NCBI GenBank assembly: GCA_003223115.1
Contig: QHXW01000330.1
Location: 1 to 43,036 of the forward strand
DNA length: 43,036 bases
Source: Acidobacteriota bacterium
GTDB taxonomy: Bacteria; Acidobacteriota; Terriglobia; Bryobacterales; Bryobacteraceae
Direction: 5' to 3'
In this document: in pieces, positions 18,724 to 29,205 of the stretch
How the letters are laid out: each line of letters begins with the position of its first letter
Position numbering within the stretch: position 1 is the first letter of the stretch
The notes under the pieces: model-generated
Database searches by the model: none
What the model saw: the letters and a program-made list of their open reading frames with translations, nothing else
What the model was told of the DNA's origin: nothing
Program-made: the position numbers and the translations under genes

Positions 18724-20439
18724 ATGAACCGACTCTCGGTTTCTCTGGTGAACGCCGGCTTCTTTTACCCCGTCTACTGGAATTCCATGTTTGTGGTGCG
18801 CGCTGCTCCGGCGCTGCTGCACGTGGTCTTCCTGGGACAACGGCTGCTTGCGTTCCAGTTGGGCCCGCTGTGGATCAACGCCGTGTGTAGCCCAGTGGGC
18901 GCTTTCGCCGGGCAGAGCGAGCGAAGCGAGTCCGCCATATTAGAGGCGCTGCTCGTCGCCGCTTCAGCCATAGCCATCATCCTGCTGATGCGCCAGCGCC
19001 GCGCTTTCGCTGGGTTGCTCCTGGCCTCGCTCGGCCAGATTGCGCTCTTCGATTCGCTCTTCAGAGTCGTGTTCGGCAGCCGGCGCCCGCCGGCACTCAT
19101 CCTGACCGCCGCTTTCTACGCAGCCGTTTTATTTGTTGGACTGGTGCTGATGGCTTCATCAACCAACGGCGGCTACTTCAAGCGATGGGCCGCACCGGTG
19201 GTTGGCTTCTGTTTACCACTGGCACTTTTTTCGAGCTTCTACCTGTGTTGGGGCGCGGCGTGGCAAGAGATCGGAACCATCGTTGCCCCGGCACTCGTGC
19301 TCAGCGCGCTCGCGGCCACGTGGAAGAAACCGTGGAAAAAACCGCCGACGAGTTCGCCCCAAACAGCCCGTGCTGTCACACTGCGTCTTTTCGCCATGGG
19401 GTTAGCCGCATCGCTGTTGCTTGCGGGCGTCATTCACGCGGCCGAAGCCGTGCGCGACCGTGCGCACCTGAAGGCACACCAGGCGTTCCTCAATGCAATA
19501 CCCAAACCAGCCGCGAGCGCAGCGTACCCCAGGATTTTTTTCCAGAAGGGAGTCAACTTCACAGCGGAAGGCCCCATCGGGTATGATCCGCAAGCCGTTA
19601 TCCCGCTGCTCGATCTCTTGAAGAATTACGGCGTCAATTCCATCGCGCTCGTACCGTACGGCTTTGCTTTGTCTAAAGAACCGGTTATCCGTTATCCCGG
19701 CGGCATGGAATCGAACGAGGATATTGAAGCTATCACCGCGCTCGCGCACCAACGTGGGATCAAAGTCCTGCTCAAACCGCAGCTCTGGACCCGCGCCGGT
19801 TTTCCGGGGAACATCGACTTCCCCGTTCCGGCCGAACGTGCTCGTTGGTTCGGCGCGTACCGCACATTTCTCGAGTATTACGCGACGCTGGCGGCCAAGA
19901 TCCATGCCGATCTTTTCTCGGTCGGAGTGGAACTCGGCAAGATGACGCCTTATGAATCCGAGTGGCGTGCGCTGATCGCCCGGGCGCGCGAGCTGTACCC
20001 CGGGCCCCTGGTCTACTCGGCGACTCAGGGTCCCGAGTTTGAAACCATCCGCTTCTGGGACGCGCTCGATTACATTGGGCTGAACGAATATTACCCTTTG
20101 CCGGACGATCTCTCGACCGCCGATCTGTTTCAGAAAGTCGGGGCGATCCATGCAAAATTCGGCCGCCCCGTGATATTCACTGAGGCCGGCTTCCCGAGCT
20201 TCGAAAAACCCAACCGCGCACCTTGGGACGAAACGCCTCGCGCTTTCGCCCCCGCCGAGCAGGCGCGTTGCTATGAGGCCATCCTCCAGGCCTTTTACAT
20301 GCAGCCCTGGTTTCAAGGCATGTACTGGTGGAAGGTCGGCACGAACGGCTTCGGCGGTCCGGAGGATGGCTCGCACACGCCCTGGGGTAAACCGGCCATG
20401 GACGTTGTGAAGCGCTGGTACGTGCACGGCAAGCGATGA
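18724..20439 (+). CDS. Membrane-anchored glycoside hydrolase, GH113-like
   Basis: From the chosen ATG at 18724 the protein has 571 residues. The first ~240 are hydrophobic with about six or seven predicted membrane helices, the last near 217-237. A C-terminal (beta/alpha)8 domain begins at about 270 (FFQKGVNFTAEGPIGY). The pattern resembles GH113 mannanase-like enzymes: SVGVELGKM with a likely acid/base Glu (about E403), YSATQGPEFETIRFWDALDYIGLNEYYPL, and VIFTEAGFPS with a likely nucleophile Glu (about E487). Substrate is unknown. The frame is open back to 18622, but the upstream residues look non-coding and the ribosome binding site is weak. A GC-rich stretch at 18897-18936 encoding AFAGQSERSESA resembles a repeat insertion. 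The fold assignment is by eye. Confidence 0.7.
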   Translation: MNRLSVSLVNAGFFYPVYWNSMFVVRAAPALLHVVFLGQRLLAFQLGPLWINAVCSPVGAFAGQSERSESAILEALLVAASAIAIILLMRQRRAFAGLLLASLGQIALFDSLFRVVFGSRRPPALILTAAFYAAVLFVGLVLMASSTNGGYFKRWAAPVVGFCLPLALFSSFYLCWGAAWQEIGTIVAPALVLSALAATWKKPWKKPPTSSPQTARAVTLRLFAMGLAASLLLAGVIHAAEAVRDRAHLKAHQAFLNAIPKPAASAAYPRIFFQKGVNFTAEGPIGYDPQAVIPLLDLLKNYGVNSIALVPYGFALSKEPVIRYPGGMESNEDIEAITALAHQRGIKVLLKPQLWTRAGFPGNIDFPVPAERARWFGAYRTFLEYYATLAAKIHADLFSVGVELGKMTPYESEWRALIARARELYPGPLVYSATQGPEFETIRFWDALDYIGLNEYYPLPDDLSTADLFQKVGAIHAKFGRPVIFTEAGFPSFEKPNRAPWDETPRAFAPAEQARCYEAILQAFYMQPWFQGMYWWKVGTNGFGGPEDGSHTPWGKPAMDVVKRWYVHGKR

Positions 20440-20483
20440 TCCCCTGGGCGGTGGGACCGGCGTCATGGACCCGCGCTGTATCC

Positions 20484-20534
20484 GGGGCTTTCGCCGGTCT
20501 TCGCGGCCAGTGTACACCGGGCTTTCGCCGGTCT
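20484..20534. repeat. Two REP-like palindromic units
   Basis: The 16-mer GGGCTTTCGCCGGTCT occurs at 20485-20500 and again at 20519-20534, 34 bases apart. Each copy is preceded by CCG and can fold as a small hairpin with GGC or GC pairing to GCC or GC around a TTTC loop. They lie in the spacer between the glycosidase and the carboxylase genes. The core CTTTCGCCGG also occurs inside the glycosidase gene at 18902-18911. Extragenic palindromes of this sort are often dispersed in high-GC genomes. They could also act as mRNA 3'-end barriers. Confidence 0.55.
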
Positions 20535-20558
20535 GCTCTCCGGCCGTGAAACAATAGT

Positions 20559-22183
<1,625 letters not shown>

Positions 22184-22187
<4 letters not shown>

Positions 22188-23557
22188 CCCGGCGTCTCTC
22201 GTATCCCGGCGTTGAGAAAACCATGATCAGGATTGCCAATGGTCAAGGCTTCTGGGGCGATTGGCTCGAAGCGCCCGTGCGCCTCATCGAGCAGGGTCCC
22301 ATCGATTACCTGGTGCTCGATTACCTGGCCGAGATCACTATGTCGATCCTGCAGAAGCAGAGGGAGGCCGACCCGTCATTAGGCTACGCACGTGATTTTC
22401 CGCCGCTCATCGGCCGCATTGCCAAGCGCATGGTGGAGCGCAACGTGCGAGTCATTGCGAATGCCGGCGGCGTCAACCCGGTGTCCTGCGCCGAAGCTGT
22501 GCGCAAAGCGGCGCCGGGCATCAAAGTCGCGGTGGTGCTCGGCGATGACGTCTTGGGCAGAATTGATGAATTTCTCGGCAAAGGTTACCGGATGGCGGAT
22601 ATGGATACGGGCCTGCCGCTTGAGACGATTCGCGAAAAGATCCAGAGCGCCAATGCTTACATCGGCGCCTTTCCGCTTGCCGAAGCTCTGAGCACGGGCG
22701 CACAGGTTGTGATCGCCGGGCGTTCAACGGACACCGCGCTTGCGCTTGCGCCCATGGTTCATCATTTCGGCTGGAGCGACACCGATTGGGACAAGCTTGC
22801 TGCGGGCACCATCGCGGGTCACATCATCGAGTGCGGCGCGCAGTGTACCGGCGGAAATTGTCAGGTGGATTGGCAGAACATTCCCAATATGGCGGATATC
22901 GGTTACCCCATCGTGGAAGCCGCGCCCGATTCCACTTTCGTCGTCACCAAACACCCCGGCGCGGGTGGGCGCGTGCATTCCGATACCGTCAAAGAGCAAT
23001 TGCTCTACGAGTTGGGTGATCCGAAAAGCTACATCACGCCCGATTGCGTGGCCGATTTCACTAGCATCCAGCTTGCGGATTCCGGTCCAGACCGCGTGCG
23101 CGTATCGGGTATACACGGCCGCCCGCGGCCCGCGACCCTCAAACTCTCCATCAGCCATGCCAATGGCTGGAAAGCCACTGGAACGCTGGTCTATAGCTGG
23201 CCGCAAGCGCTCCAGAAAGCACAGGCGGCCGACCGCATCGTGCGCCAGCGGTTGGAAATGCTGGGGCTTCGATTCGACGAAATTTATACGGAGTTTTTGG
23301 GCGTCAATGCTTGTCATGGACCGCTCGCGCGGCCTTGCGCGGACCCCCCCGAGGTGCAATTGCGCATGGGCGTGCGCGGCCAGGATCGAAAAGCCGTCGA
23401 TCGCTTCACGCGCGAGCTGATTCCCCTGGTGCTGAACGGGCCGCCCGGCGCAACTGGTTTCGGCGAAGGCCGCCCGCTCGTGAGGGAGATCGTGGCCTAC
23501 TGGTCGGCGCTGGTGCCGCGAGAGGAAATCCGCACGTCGGTGGAGGTGCTGGGATGA
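22184..23557 (+). CDS. AtuA-type protein, DUF1446 domain
   Basis: The protein of about 457 residues matches the DUF1446/AtuA family: [17 protein letters not shown] at the start, then [65 protein letters not shown], and [11 protein letters not shown] near the end. AtuA is needed for acyclic terpene utilisation in Pseudomonas; its reaction is not established. I chose ATG 22184 because it overlaps the carboxylase stop as ATGA (22184-22187). The frame is open further upstream to 21968, but this would run inside the carboxylase. ATG 22223 is an alternative start just before the conserved block. The C-terminal domain usually fused to this family is encoded separately by the next gene. Confidence 0.87.
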
Positions 23558-23871
23558 ACGTTCCCTTGGCGAACCTTGCGCATACGCGTTCCGGCGACAA
23601 GGGCGACACCTGCAACGTGGGCGTTATCGCATATCAGCTGAAAGATTATCCGGTGCTCGTCCGCGAGGTGACAGCGGAACGGGTCAAAGTATTTTTCGGG
23701 GAACTGGTGAAGGGCAAAGTGGAACGTTACGAGCTGCCGAATCTTGGTGCGCTCAACTTTCTATTGCACGAAGCTCTGGGCGGCGGGGGCACCGTTTCGC
23801 TGCGATTGGATGCTCAGGGCAAGACTTTGGGAGCAGCGCTATTGCGGATGGAAATCGAGGCGCGCGGGTGA
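23554..23871 (+). CDS. AtuA C-terminal-domain-like small protein
   Basis: This 105-residue protein begins [26 protein letters not shown], the signature of the small C-terminal AtuA-like domain that usually follows DUF1446 in one chain. It continues with [33 protein letters not shown]. The ATG overlaps the DUF1446 stop in an ATGA (23554-23557), so the two halves are translated in a coupled way and probably form one complex. No membrane segment or signal peptide is seen. The biochemical role is unknown. It is the last gene of this three-gene unit, and a 143-nt spacer follows before smc. Confidence 0.85.
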   Translation: MNVPLANLAHTRSGDKGDTCNVGVIAYQLKDYPVLVREVTAERVKVFFGELVKGKVERYELPNLGALNFLLHEALGGGGTVSLRLDAQGKTLGAALLRMEIEARG

Positions 23872-24014
23872 GCTGTACACAATATCTAGGTGCGTATGCG
23901 AGAGAGCCCCATTTAGCTGTGGGTGAGTACTTTACTTTTGCGCGGATCGCGATTAGTATAGTGACGATCCCCTGAACGGGGCGGACTCCGCGTCTGCACT
24001 ATGGGAGGTAGGTT

Positions 24015-27000
24015 TTGCTAAGGCTCAAGCGGCTTGAACTGCAGGGCTTTAAATCATTTTGCGACCGTACCGAACTCCGGTTCAACGGTGGCGGCATCGC
24101 TGCGATCGTGGGGCCGAACGGCTGCGGCAAATCGAATCTGAGCGACGCAATTAGTTGGGTGCTCGGAGAGCAGTCGGCAAAAAGCCTACGCGGAGCGCGC
24201 ATGGAAGACGTGATCTTCGCGGGCACGCGCGACCGCAAGCCGACTGGGATGGCCACGGTCACGATGACGCTGGTGGATCCGGCAGCGATAGCGAAAAAGT
24301 CTGATAGCCAGGATTCGGAAGGTATTCACGCTGCCCCCACCTCCGCAACTCAGGCGTCCGAAATCACCATCACGCGGCGCTTGTTCCGCTCGGGAGAGAG
24401 CGAATATCTGATCGACGGGCACTTGGCCCGGCTCCGTGACATTCAGGACTTGTTCATGGGCACCGGGCTAGGCCCGGAGAGTTACGCCATCATTGAGCAG
24501 GGGCGCATCGGCCAGATTCTCAGTTCCAGACCGCAAGATCGCCGGGCGATTATTGAAGAAGCCGCGGGCATCAGCAAGTTCAAGACGCGTAAGCGCCTGG
24601 CGGAAGCCAAGCTCGAAAGCGCGAGGCAAAATCTCGCGCGGGTATTCGACATTCTGGAAGAAGTCACGCGGCAGGTCAATTCGCTGAAGCGCCAGGCTTC
24701 GAAAACACGGCGCCATGGCGAGTTGAAAGCCGAACTGGATGCCAGGCTGCGCGTCGTGCTCTCTGCCAAATTCCGGATCATGGAGCGCGAGGCCGCCAAA
24801 GCGGCGCTCGATCTGAACGTGGCGGCGAACGAGCTGCGTTCGCTTGCCGAACAAGTGAGCGAGCGCGAGCAGGAGAGGGAGCGGCTGCAATCATCCTGTT
24901 ACGAGACCGAAGCGCAGCTCACCGGGATGCGCCAGCAGCTTGCGGACTTCCAGGTTGAAATAGAGCGCACACGTGGACGCCTGGAAGCGCAAGTGCGCGA
25001 AAGCGCAACCATTGGAGATCGGATCGCGCAAGGGGAGCGTGAATCGCAGGATCTGGAGGTACGCTCGGCGGAATTCAACCGTGAGCGGGATACGCACACT
25101 GGCGCTCTGGCCGCATTCGAACAACAGATCACCACAACGCGCGAACGCATGCTGGCGAAGAACCAGTTACGCGAAGAGCTGCAGACGCAACTGCGCGGGC
25201 AGGAGCGCGCAATTGAAGAGGGCCGCACGGCCGTGCTGCGGTTACTAGGCGAGACCTCGACGCTGCGCAACCAACTCGCGCAAATGGACGAATATCTGGC
25301 CGGGATCGAGCGCGAAAACACCCGCGTCACTAAAGATGAGCAGTCCGCGGCCGTGGAGCTTGAAAGGCTGGCGCGTGCTCGCGCTGAACTCTCGGAAACC
25401 ATGGTACGGCGTCAGATGGAACTGGAAGCGGTATCGGGCGAGCGCTCCCGCACCGAAGAAGAACTGGCAACCCAAAAGGCCGCCGCCGGGGCATTGCGGG
25501 CGCAGATCGTCACGTTGCGCGGCGAGTGTTCGCATCTGGCGGCGCGTAAGACGTCACTCGAAGACGTCATCGCACACCGCACGTATACAACGGAATCCGT
25601 GAAGCGCCTGTTTGGCGCGCTCGAGGCCGGACAAAGGGATGGCTTTCAACCATTGGGCGTACTGGCCGACTTCGTTGAAGTAGATCCGCTTTACGAACGC
25701 GCGGCCGAAGAGTTTCTGCACGACGAACTGGAATACGTGGTGGTGGAGAACTGGGAACAGGCCGAGCGCGGAATGGATCTGTTGCGCGGTGAATTGGAAG
25801 GCCGAGCCACATTTCTGGTGCACGAGGGCGCCGACTCCGCGTCAGCCGAACTGGACCCGCAACCTGCGCTGCCGCGCCTGTCCGACTATTTGCGGCTGAC
25901 TAACGGCCTGGCTGGACGAGCACTGAATCTGCTTCCCCGTCTGGCCCACTGCGCGGTTGCGCGCGACCGCGCTGAAGCTCAGCAATTGGCGCTCGAGCAC
26001 CCCGATTTCTACTTCCTGCTGCCGGACGGTTTGTGTTATCACGGCCGCACCCTCAGTGGCGGCAAAAAAACAGCCAGCGGCCCTCTGGCGTTGAAGCGCG
26101 AACTGCGCGAAATCGCCATCACATTGACGGCGCGCGACGAGGATTTGAATCAACAATTAGGACGCGCCGAGGTGATGGACCGCGAGATCTCCACGCTCGA
26201 AGGCGAGCTGGAGCGGTTGCGCGAGTTGCAGCAGGCCGGCGAAAAAGATTCGCTGGCTCTCGATCACGAGATGCGTAAGCTCAGTGAAGAAACGGCGCGC
26301 TCGAACTCGCGAATCTCGGTGGCGCGGCTGGAACTCGAGAGGCTGGCTCGTGAAAATGAACGCTCCGTCGAGCAACGGGATCAAAATCGTGAGGCCGTGG
26401 AAGAGAAGGAGCGGCTTCGTTCCGAATGCGAGGATAAACTCGCGGCGCTAGGCGAAGAGCTCGACACACTGGGGAGTGAAGCGGAGCACGTGAGTGAAGA
26501 GCACGCGGCGCTGCGCGTGGAGCTGGCTGGACTCGAAGAGCGCCACCGTGCCGAGCGAGCTGCTCTGAGCCGCATCGAAAATCAGTTGAACGAAATGAAC
26601 AGTCGCCGTGACGAACTGGGCCGTGAGATCGAGCGGCTGGGAGTGGATCGCGCTCGCCTGCTGGCGGACAATATCGAGCTGGATCGTAAAGCTGCGGAAC
26701 TGGCCGAACAGATCGTTCAATCCGAGGCCGAAGTGAATCGCCTGGCGCTCGATGAGACGCGCCTTCGCGAATTGCTGGTCCAATCCGAAGAAAAGCTCAA
26801 GGAGCTGCGCGCCGAGCTGGAGACGGCGCATCTGAGACGTTCGGAACTTGAAGTAGACCAGGTGAAGAAGCAGGCCGAACTCAAGTATCTGGATGAAACC
26901 AGCCGCAAAGAGCTGAATACGCCAGTCGAGGAACTCTTGCCCGCGGAAGAAATGGTGCCCGATGCTGAAGCGCTGGCCGAGGCCGAGGGGCAGTATCAGG

Positions 27001-27656
27001 AAATCCAGAGGCGCATCGAGGCTTTGGGACCAATTAATCCGCAGGCGTTAGAGGAGTTTCAGGAATGCCAGGAGCGTCACGATTTTCTGACGGCGCAGCG
27101 GCAGGACCTGATCGATTCGATTCGGGATACCGAAAAAGCGATTCACGAGATTGATGAGGTCTCGCGCCAGAAATTCGCCGAAGCTTACGAAGCCATCAAC
27201 GCCAATTTCCGCGAAGCCTTCCGCACATTATTCGCAGGCGGCGCGGGAGAGATGCGGCTGACGGATGAAACCAACGTGGCCGAGTCGGGCATTGAGATCA
27301 TTGCCTCACCCCCCGGCAAGAGGCTGCAAAACGTGCTGCTGCTCTCGGGTGGCGAGAAGGCGCTGGCGGCGCTGGCTCTGCTGATGGCGATTTTCCGTTA
27401 TCAACCCAGCCCGTTCTGCGTGCTGGACGAAGTGGACGCCCCGCTCGATGAAGCTAACATCGAACGCCTGATGCGCCTGCTGCGGGAAATGTCCGTGGAT
27501 ACGCAGTTCATCATCATCACGCACTCGAAGAGAACTATGGAATCCGCTCAGTGCATGTATGGGGTGACGATGCAAGAGGCCGGTATCTCGAGACTGGTCT
27601 CTGTGAAATTCCAGCAGGTGACGGCGGCGGCTCAAGCCGCGGTGCCGGCGGCGTAA
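24015..27656 (+). CDS. smc: Chromosome segregation protein SMC
   Basis: SMC is the core ATPase of bacterial condensin with ScpA/ScpB. The 1213 residues show the Walker A loop GPNGCGKS (33-40), two long coiled coils and a hinge at about 515-680 (FQPLGVLADFVEV...). The ABC signature LSGGEKALA is near 1110-1118 and Walker B CVLDEVDAPLDE near 1135-1146. The start is TTG at 24015-24017, supported by GGAGG at 24004-24008 six bases upstream; the ATG at 24001 runs into a stop at once. TATAGT at 23957-23962 could be a -10 element, but no well-spaced -35 is seen. scpA and scpB are not in the window. Confidence 0.97.
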   Translation: MLRLKRLELQGFKSFCDRTELRFNGGGIAAIVGPNGCGKSNLSDAISWVLGEQSAKSLRGARMEDVIFAGTRDRKPTGMATVTMTLVDPAAIAKKSDSQDSEGIHAAPTSATQASEITITRRLFRSGESEYLIDGHLARLRDIQDLFMGTGLGPESYAIIEQGRIGQILSSRPQDRRAIIEEAAGISKFKTRKRLAEAKLESARQNLARVFDILEEVTRQVNSLKRQASKTRRHGELKAELDARLRVVLSAKFRIMEREAAKAALDLNVAANELRSLAEQVSEREQERERLQSSCYETEAQLTGMRQQLADFQVEIERTRGRLEAQVRESATIGDRIAQGERESQDLEVRSAEFNRERDTHTGALAAFEQQITTTRERMLAKNQLREELQTQLRGQERAIEEGRTAVLRLLGETSTLRNQLAQMDEYLAGIERENTRVTKDEQSAAVELERLARARAELSETMVRRQMELEAVSGERSRTEEELATQKAAAGALRAQIVTLRGECSHLAARKTSLEDVIAHRTYTTESVKRLFGALEAGQRDGFQPLGVLADFVEVDPLYERAAEEFLHDELEYVVVENWEQAERGMDLLRGELEGRATFLVHEGADSASAELDPQPALPRLSDYLRLTNGLAGRALNLLPRLAHCAVARDRAEAQQLALEHPDFYFLLPDGLCYHGRTLSGGKKTASGPLALKRELREIAITLTARDEDLNQQLGRAEVMDREISTLEGELERLRELQQAGEKDSLALDHEMRKLSEETARSNSRISVARLELERLARENERSVEQRDQNREAVEEKERLRSECEDKLAALGEELDTLGSEAEHVSEEHAALRVELAGLEERHRAERAALSRIENQLNEMNSRRDELGREIERLGVDRARLLADNIELDRKAAELAEQIVQSEAEVNRLALDETRLRELLVQSEEKLKELRAELETAHLRRSELEVDQVKKQAELKYLDETSRKELNTPVEELLPAEEMVPDAEALAEAEGQYQEIQRRIEALGPINPQALEEFQECQERHDFLTAQRQDLIDSIRDTEKAIHEIDEVSRQKFAEAYEAINANFREAFRTLFAGGAGEMRLTDETNVAESGIEIIASPPGKRLQNVLLLSGGEKALAALALLMAIFRYQPSPFCVLDEVDAPLDEANIERLMRLLREMSVDTQFIIITHSKRTMESAQCMYGVTMQEAGISRLVSVKFQQVTAAAQAAVPAA

Positions 27657-27702
27657 GCGGTCAAATGAAGCCGTACCTGATCAGTTTTTTCCGAGATATC
27701 GC

Positions 27703-28020
27703 CTACGCGGCTCCACGCAGCGCTCTGTCCACCGCCTTCGGCTCTCGCGCAATGACCAGAGCAGGTAGGCACGAGCCGCACTCTCCGGTTTTCGGCGGCC
27801 CTGGTCCCAATCCTGCACAGAGCGCGGGCTGAATCCGAAGCGCCGCGCGAACCCCACCTGCGAGAGCCTAAGCTTTTTGCGGATAGCCATAACGTCTACC
27901 TGAAGGCGGGACCCGCACTTTTTCGACTTCGAGCGTTAGTTTACCCTTGGCGTGCGCAACCATCTCCCTCGGCGAGGCAATTAATCGTCTGCCCAGAGCG
28001 GAATGTTTCTTTTCCGCCAT
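27703..28020 (-). pseudogene. XRE-family HigA-like antitoxin/regulator, two frameshifts
   Basis: Read on the minus strand from the ATG at 28018-28020, three pieces in successive frames make one HTH protein of about 105 residues. The first is MAEKKHSALGRRLIASPREMVAHAKGKLTLEVEKVRV. After a shift near 27900 comes VDVMAIRKKLRLSQVGFARRFGFSPRSVQDWDQGRRKPESAARAYL. After a second shift near 27766 comes LVIAREPKAVDRALRGAA, ending at the stop 27703-27705. The middle part is a clear helix-turn-helix. Family members are antitoxins or autoregulators next to RelE/HigB-type toxins. No toxin gene is seen on either side: the plus-strand neighbour upstream is the acetamidase. A promoter with a perfect operator palindrome survives upstream. 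Confidence 0.75.
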
Positions 28021-28044
28021 GCCAGGTTCGGGATACTCTTTGAG

Positions 28045-28074
28045 ACTATACGGCAATGCCGTATGGACAGTCAA
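28045..28074 (-). promoter_or_regulatory. Promoter with overlapping 17-bp operator palindrome for the HigA-like gene
   Basis: On the minus strand TTGACT (complement of 28069-28074) and TATAGT (complement of 28045-28050) are separated by 18 nt, a good sigma-70-type promoter. Between them, overlapping the -10, is the perfect inverted repeat ATACGGCA-A-TGCCGTAT at 28048-28064. A repressor bound there would block RNA polymerase, the usual autoregulation of XRE antitoxins. The element points toward the broken HTH gene starting at 28020. Confidence 0.65.
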
Positions 28075-28083
28075 CCGAGCGCG

Positions 28084-28105
28084 TCTAATACAAGTCTAAT
28101 ACAAG
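28084..28105. repeat. Tandem 11-bp direct repeat
   Basis: TCTAATACAAG is present twice head to tail with no spacer. It lies between the operator of the HigA-like gene and the start of the acetamidase gene. It may be a recent slippage duplication; no function is evident. Confidence 0.6.
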
Positions 28106-28147
28106 GTCGGGACGAGATCCCGGCAACCGTCCCGCACCCTGCGCTGC

Positions 28148-29167
28148 ATGATAATGGGCACGATGCGAGTTCTCGTTTTTCTTCTGTCGATTCTGGCGAC
28201 GGCCGCGCAGCAACCCGGCCATTACCAGCTCAAGGCCACTCCAAAGACGATCGTCTGAGGGCATTACGCCGCGAACTCGCCGCCTGCGCTGAGCGTCAAG
28301 TCAGGCGACACGGTCGAAATCGAAACCGTGATCACCAACAGTCCTTCGGGATTGGGAGCTGCCGGACTGGCGCCCGAACAGGTCGAGCCGGCGCTGCGCA
28401 GCATTTATCGAGAGGTCTCCGACAAAGGGCCCGTCGGCCACATTCTCACCGGGCCGGTGTACGTGGAAGGCGCCCAACCGGGCGATGTGCTCGAAGTTCG
28501 GATCGAGTCCATTCGCCTCAAAATTCCGTACGCCTACAACGGATTCCGCCCCGGCGCGGGTTTCTTGCCCGATGAATTTCCGTACGCGCGCGTGAAGATC
28601 ATCCCGCTCGATGAGAGTCGTATGGTGGCCCGGTTCTCGGACCACATCGAAATACCCCTGCGGCCGTTTTTCGGAAGCATGGGCGTCGCGCCACCAGAAG
28701 CATCGGGCCGCATCAGCAGCGCGCCGCCGTGGATTCATGCGGGCAATCTGGATAACAAGGAATTTGTCGCGGGAACGACGCTGTTCATTCCGGTGCACGC
28801 GCCGGGCGCGCTGTTCCAGGTTGGCGACGGTCATGCGGGCCAGGGAAACGGCGAGGTGGACATCACGGCACTCGAAACTGCGCTCACCGGGACTTTCCAG
28901 TTTTTGGTCCGCAAAGACCTACACCTGCGCTGGCCGCGCGGCGAGACGCCCACCCACTACATCACCATGGGCCTCCACGAGGATTTGCGCGAAGCAACGA
29001 AACTCGCGGTCGAAGAGATGTTTGATTTTCTGGTGACCGAGAAGCATCTCACGCGCGATGACGCGTACATGTTGACCAGCGTCGCCGCCGATTTAAGCAT
29101 CACGCAACTGGTGGACGGCAATAAGGGCGTGCACGCCATGATTGCGAAGTCCATTTTCCGCCACTGA
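28148..29167 (+). pseudogene. Acetamidase/formamidase family protein with in-frame TGA at codon 37
   Basis: From ATG 28148 (or ATG 28154/28163 in the same frame) the sequence encodes a signal peptide (MRVLVFLLSILATAAQQ). It continues QLKATPKTIV, then TGA at 28256-28258, then GHYAANSPPALSVKSGDTVEIETV. The family pattern at this point is VVWGHY, so the TGA replaces Trp by one G-to-A change. The rest, to TGA at 29165-29167, is intact: HILTGPVYVEGAQPGDVLEV, PYAYNGFRPGAGFLPDEF, SSAPPWIHAGNLDNKEF, GDGHAGQGNGEVDITALET. Such enzymes hydrolyse formamide or short amides. A GTG at 28328 could start a shortened product, but it has no ribosome binding site and would lose the signal and first strands. Other genes here use TGA as stop, so Trp reassignment is unlikely. 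Confidence 0.8.
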
Positions 29168-29205
29168 CGATTCTCCTGCGGCGAATCTGATATAGTTCGC
29201 CTTCT

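Noticed and set aside
19402-20517. Long minus-strand open frame of 371 codons opposite the glycosidase gene
   Set aside because: It is antisense to a protein with clear catalytic motifs and has no recognisable family; GC-rich codon structure creates such shadow frames.
28256-28258. TGA read as selenocysteine or as Trp under a different code
   Set aside because: The family has Trp, not Cys/Sec, at this position, no SECIS-like structure was evident, and many genes here end with TGA while using TGG for Trp.
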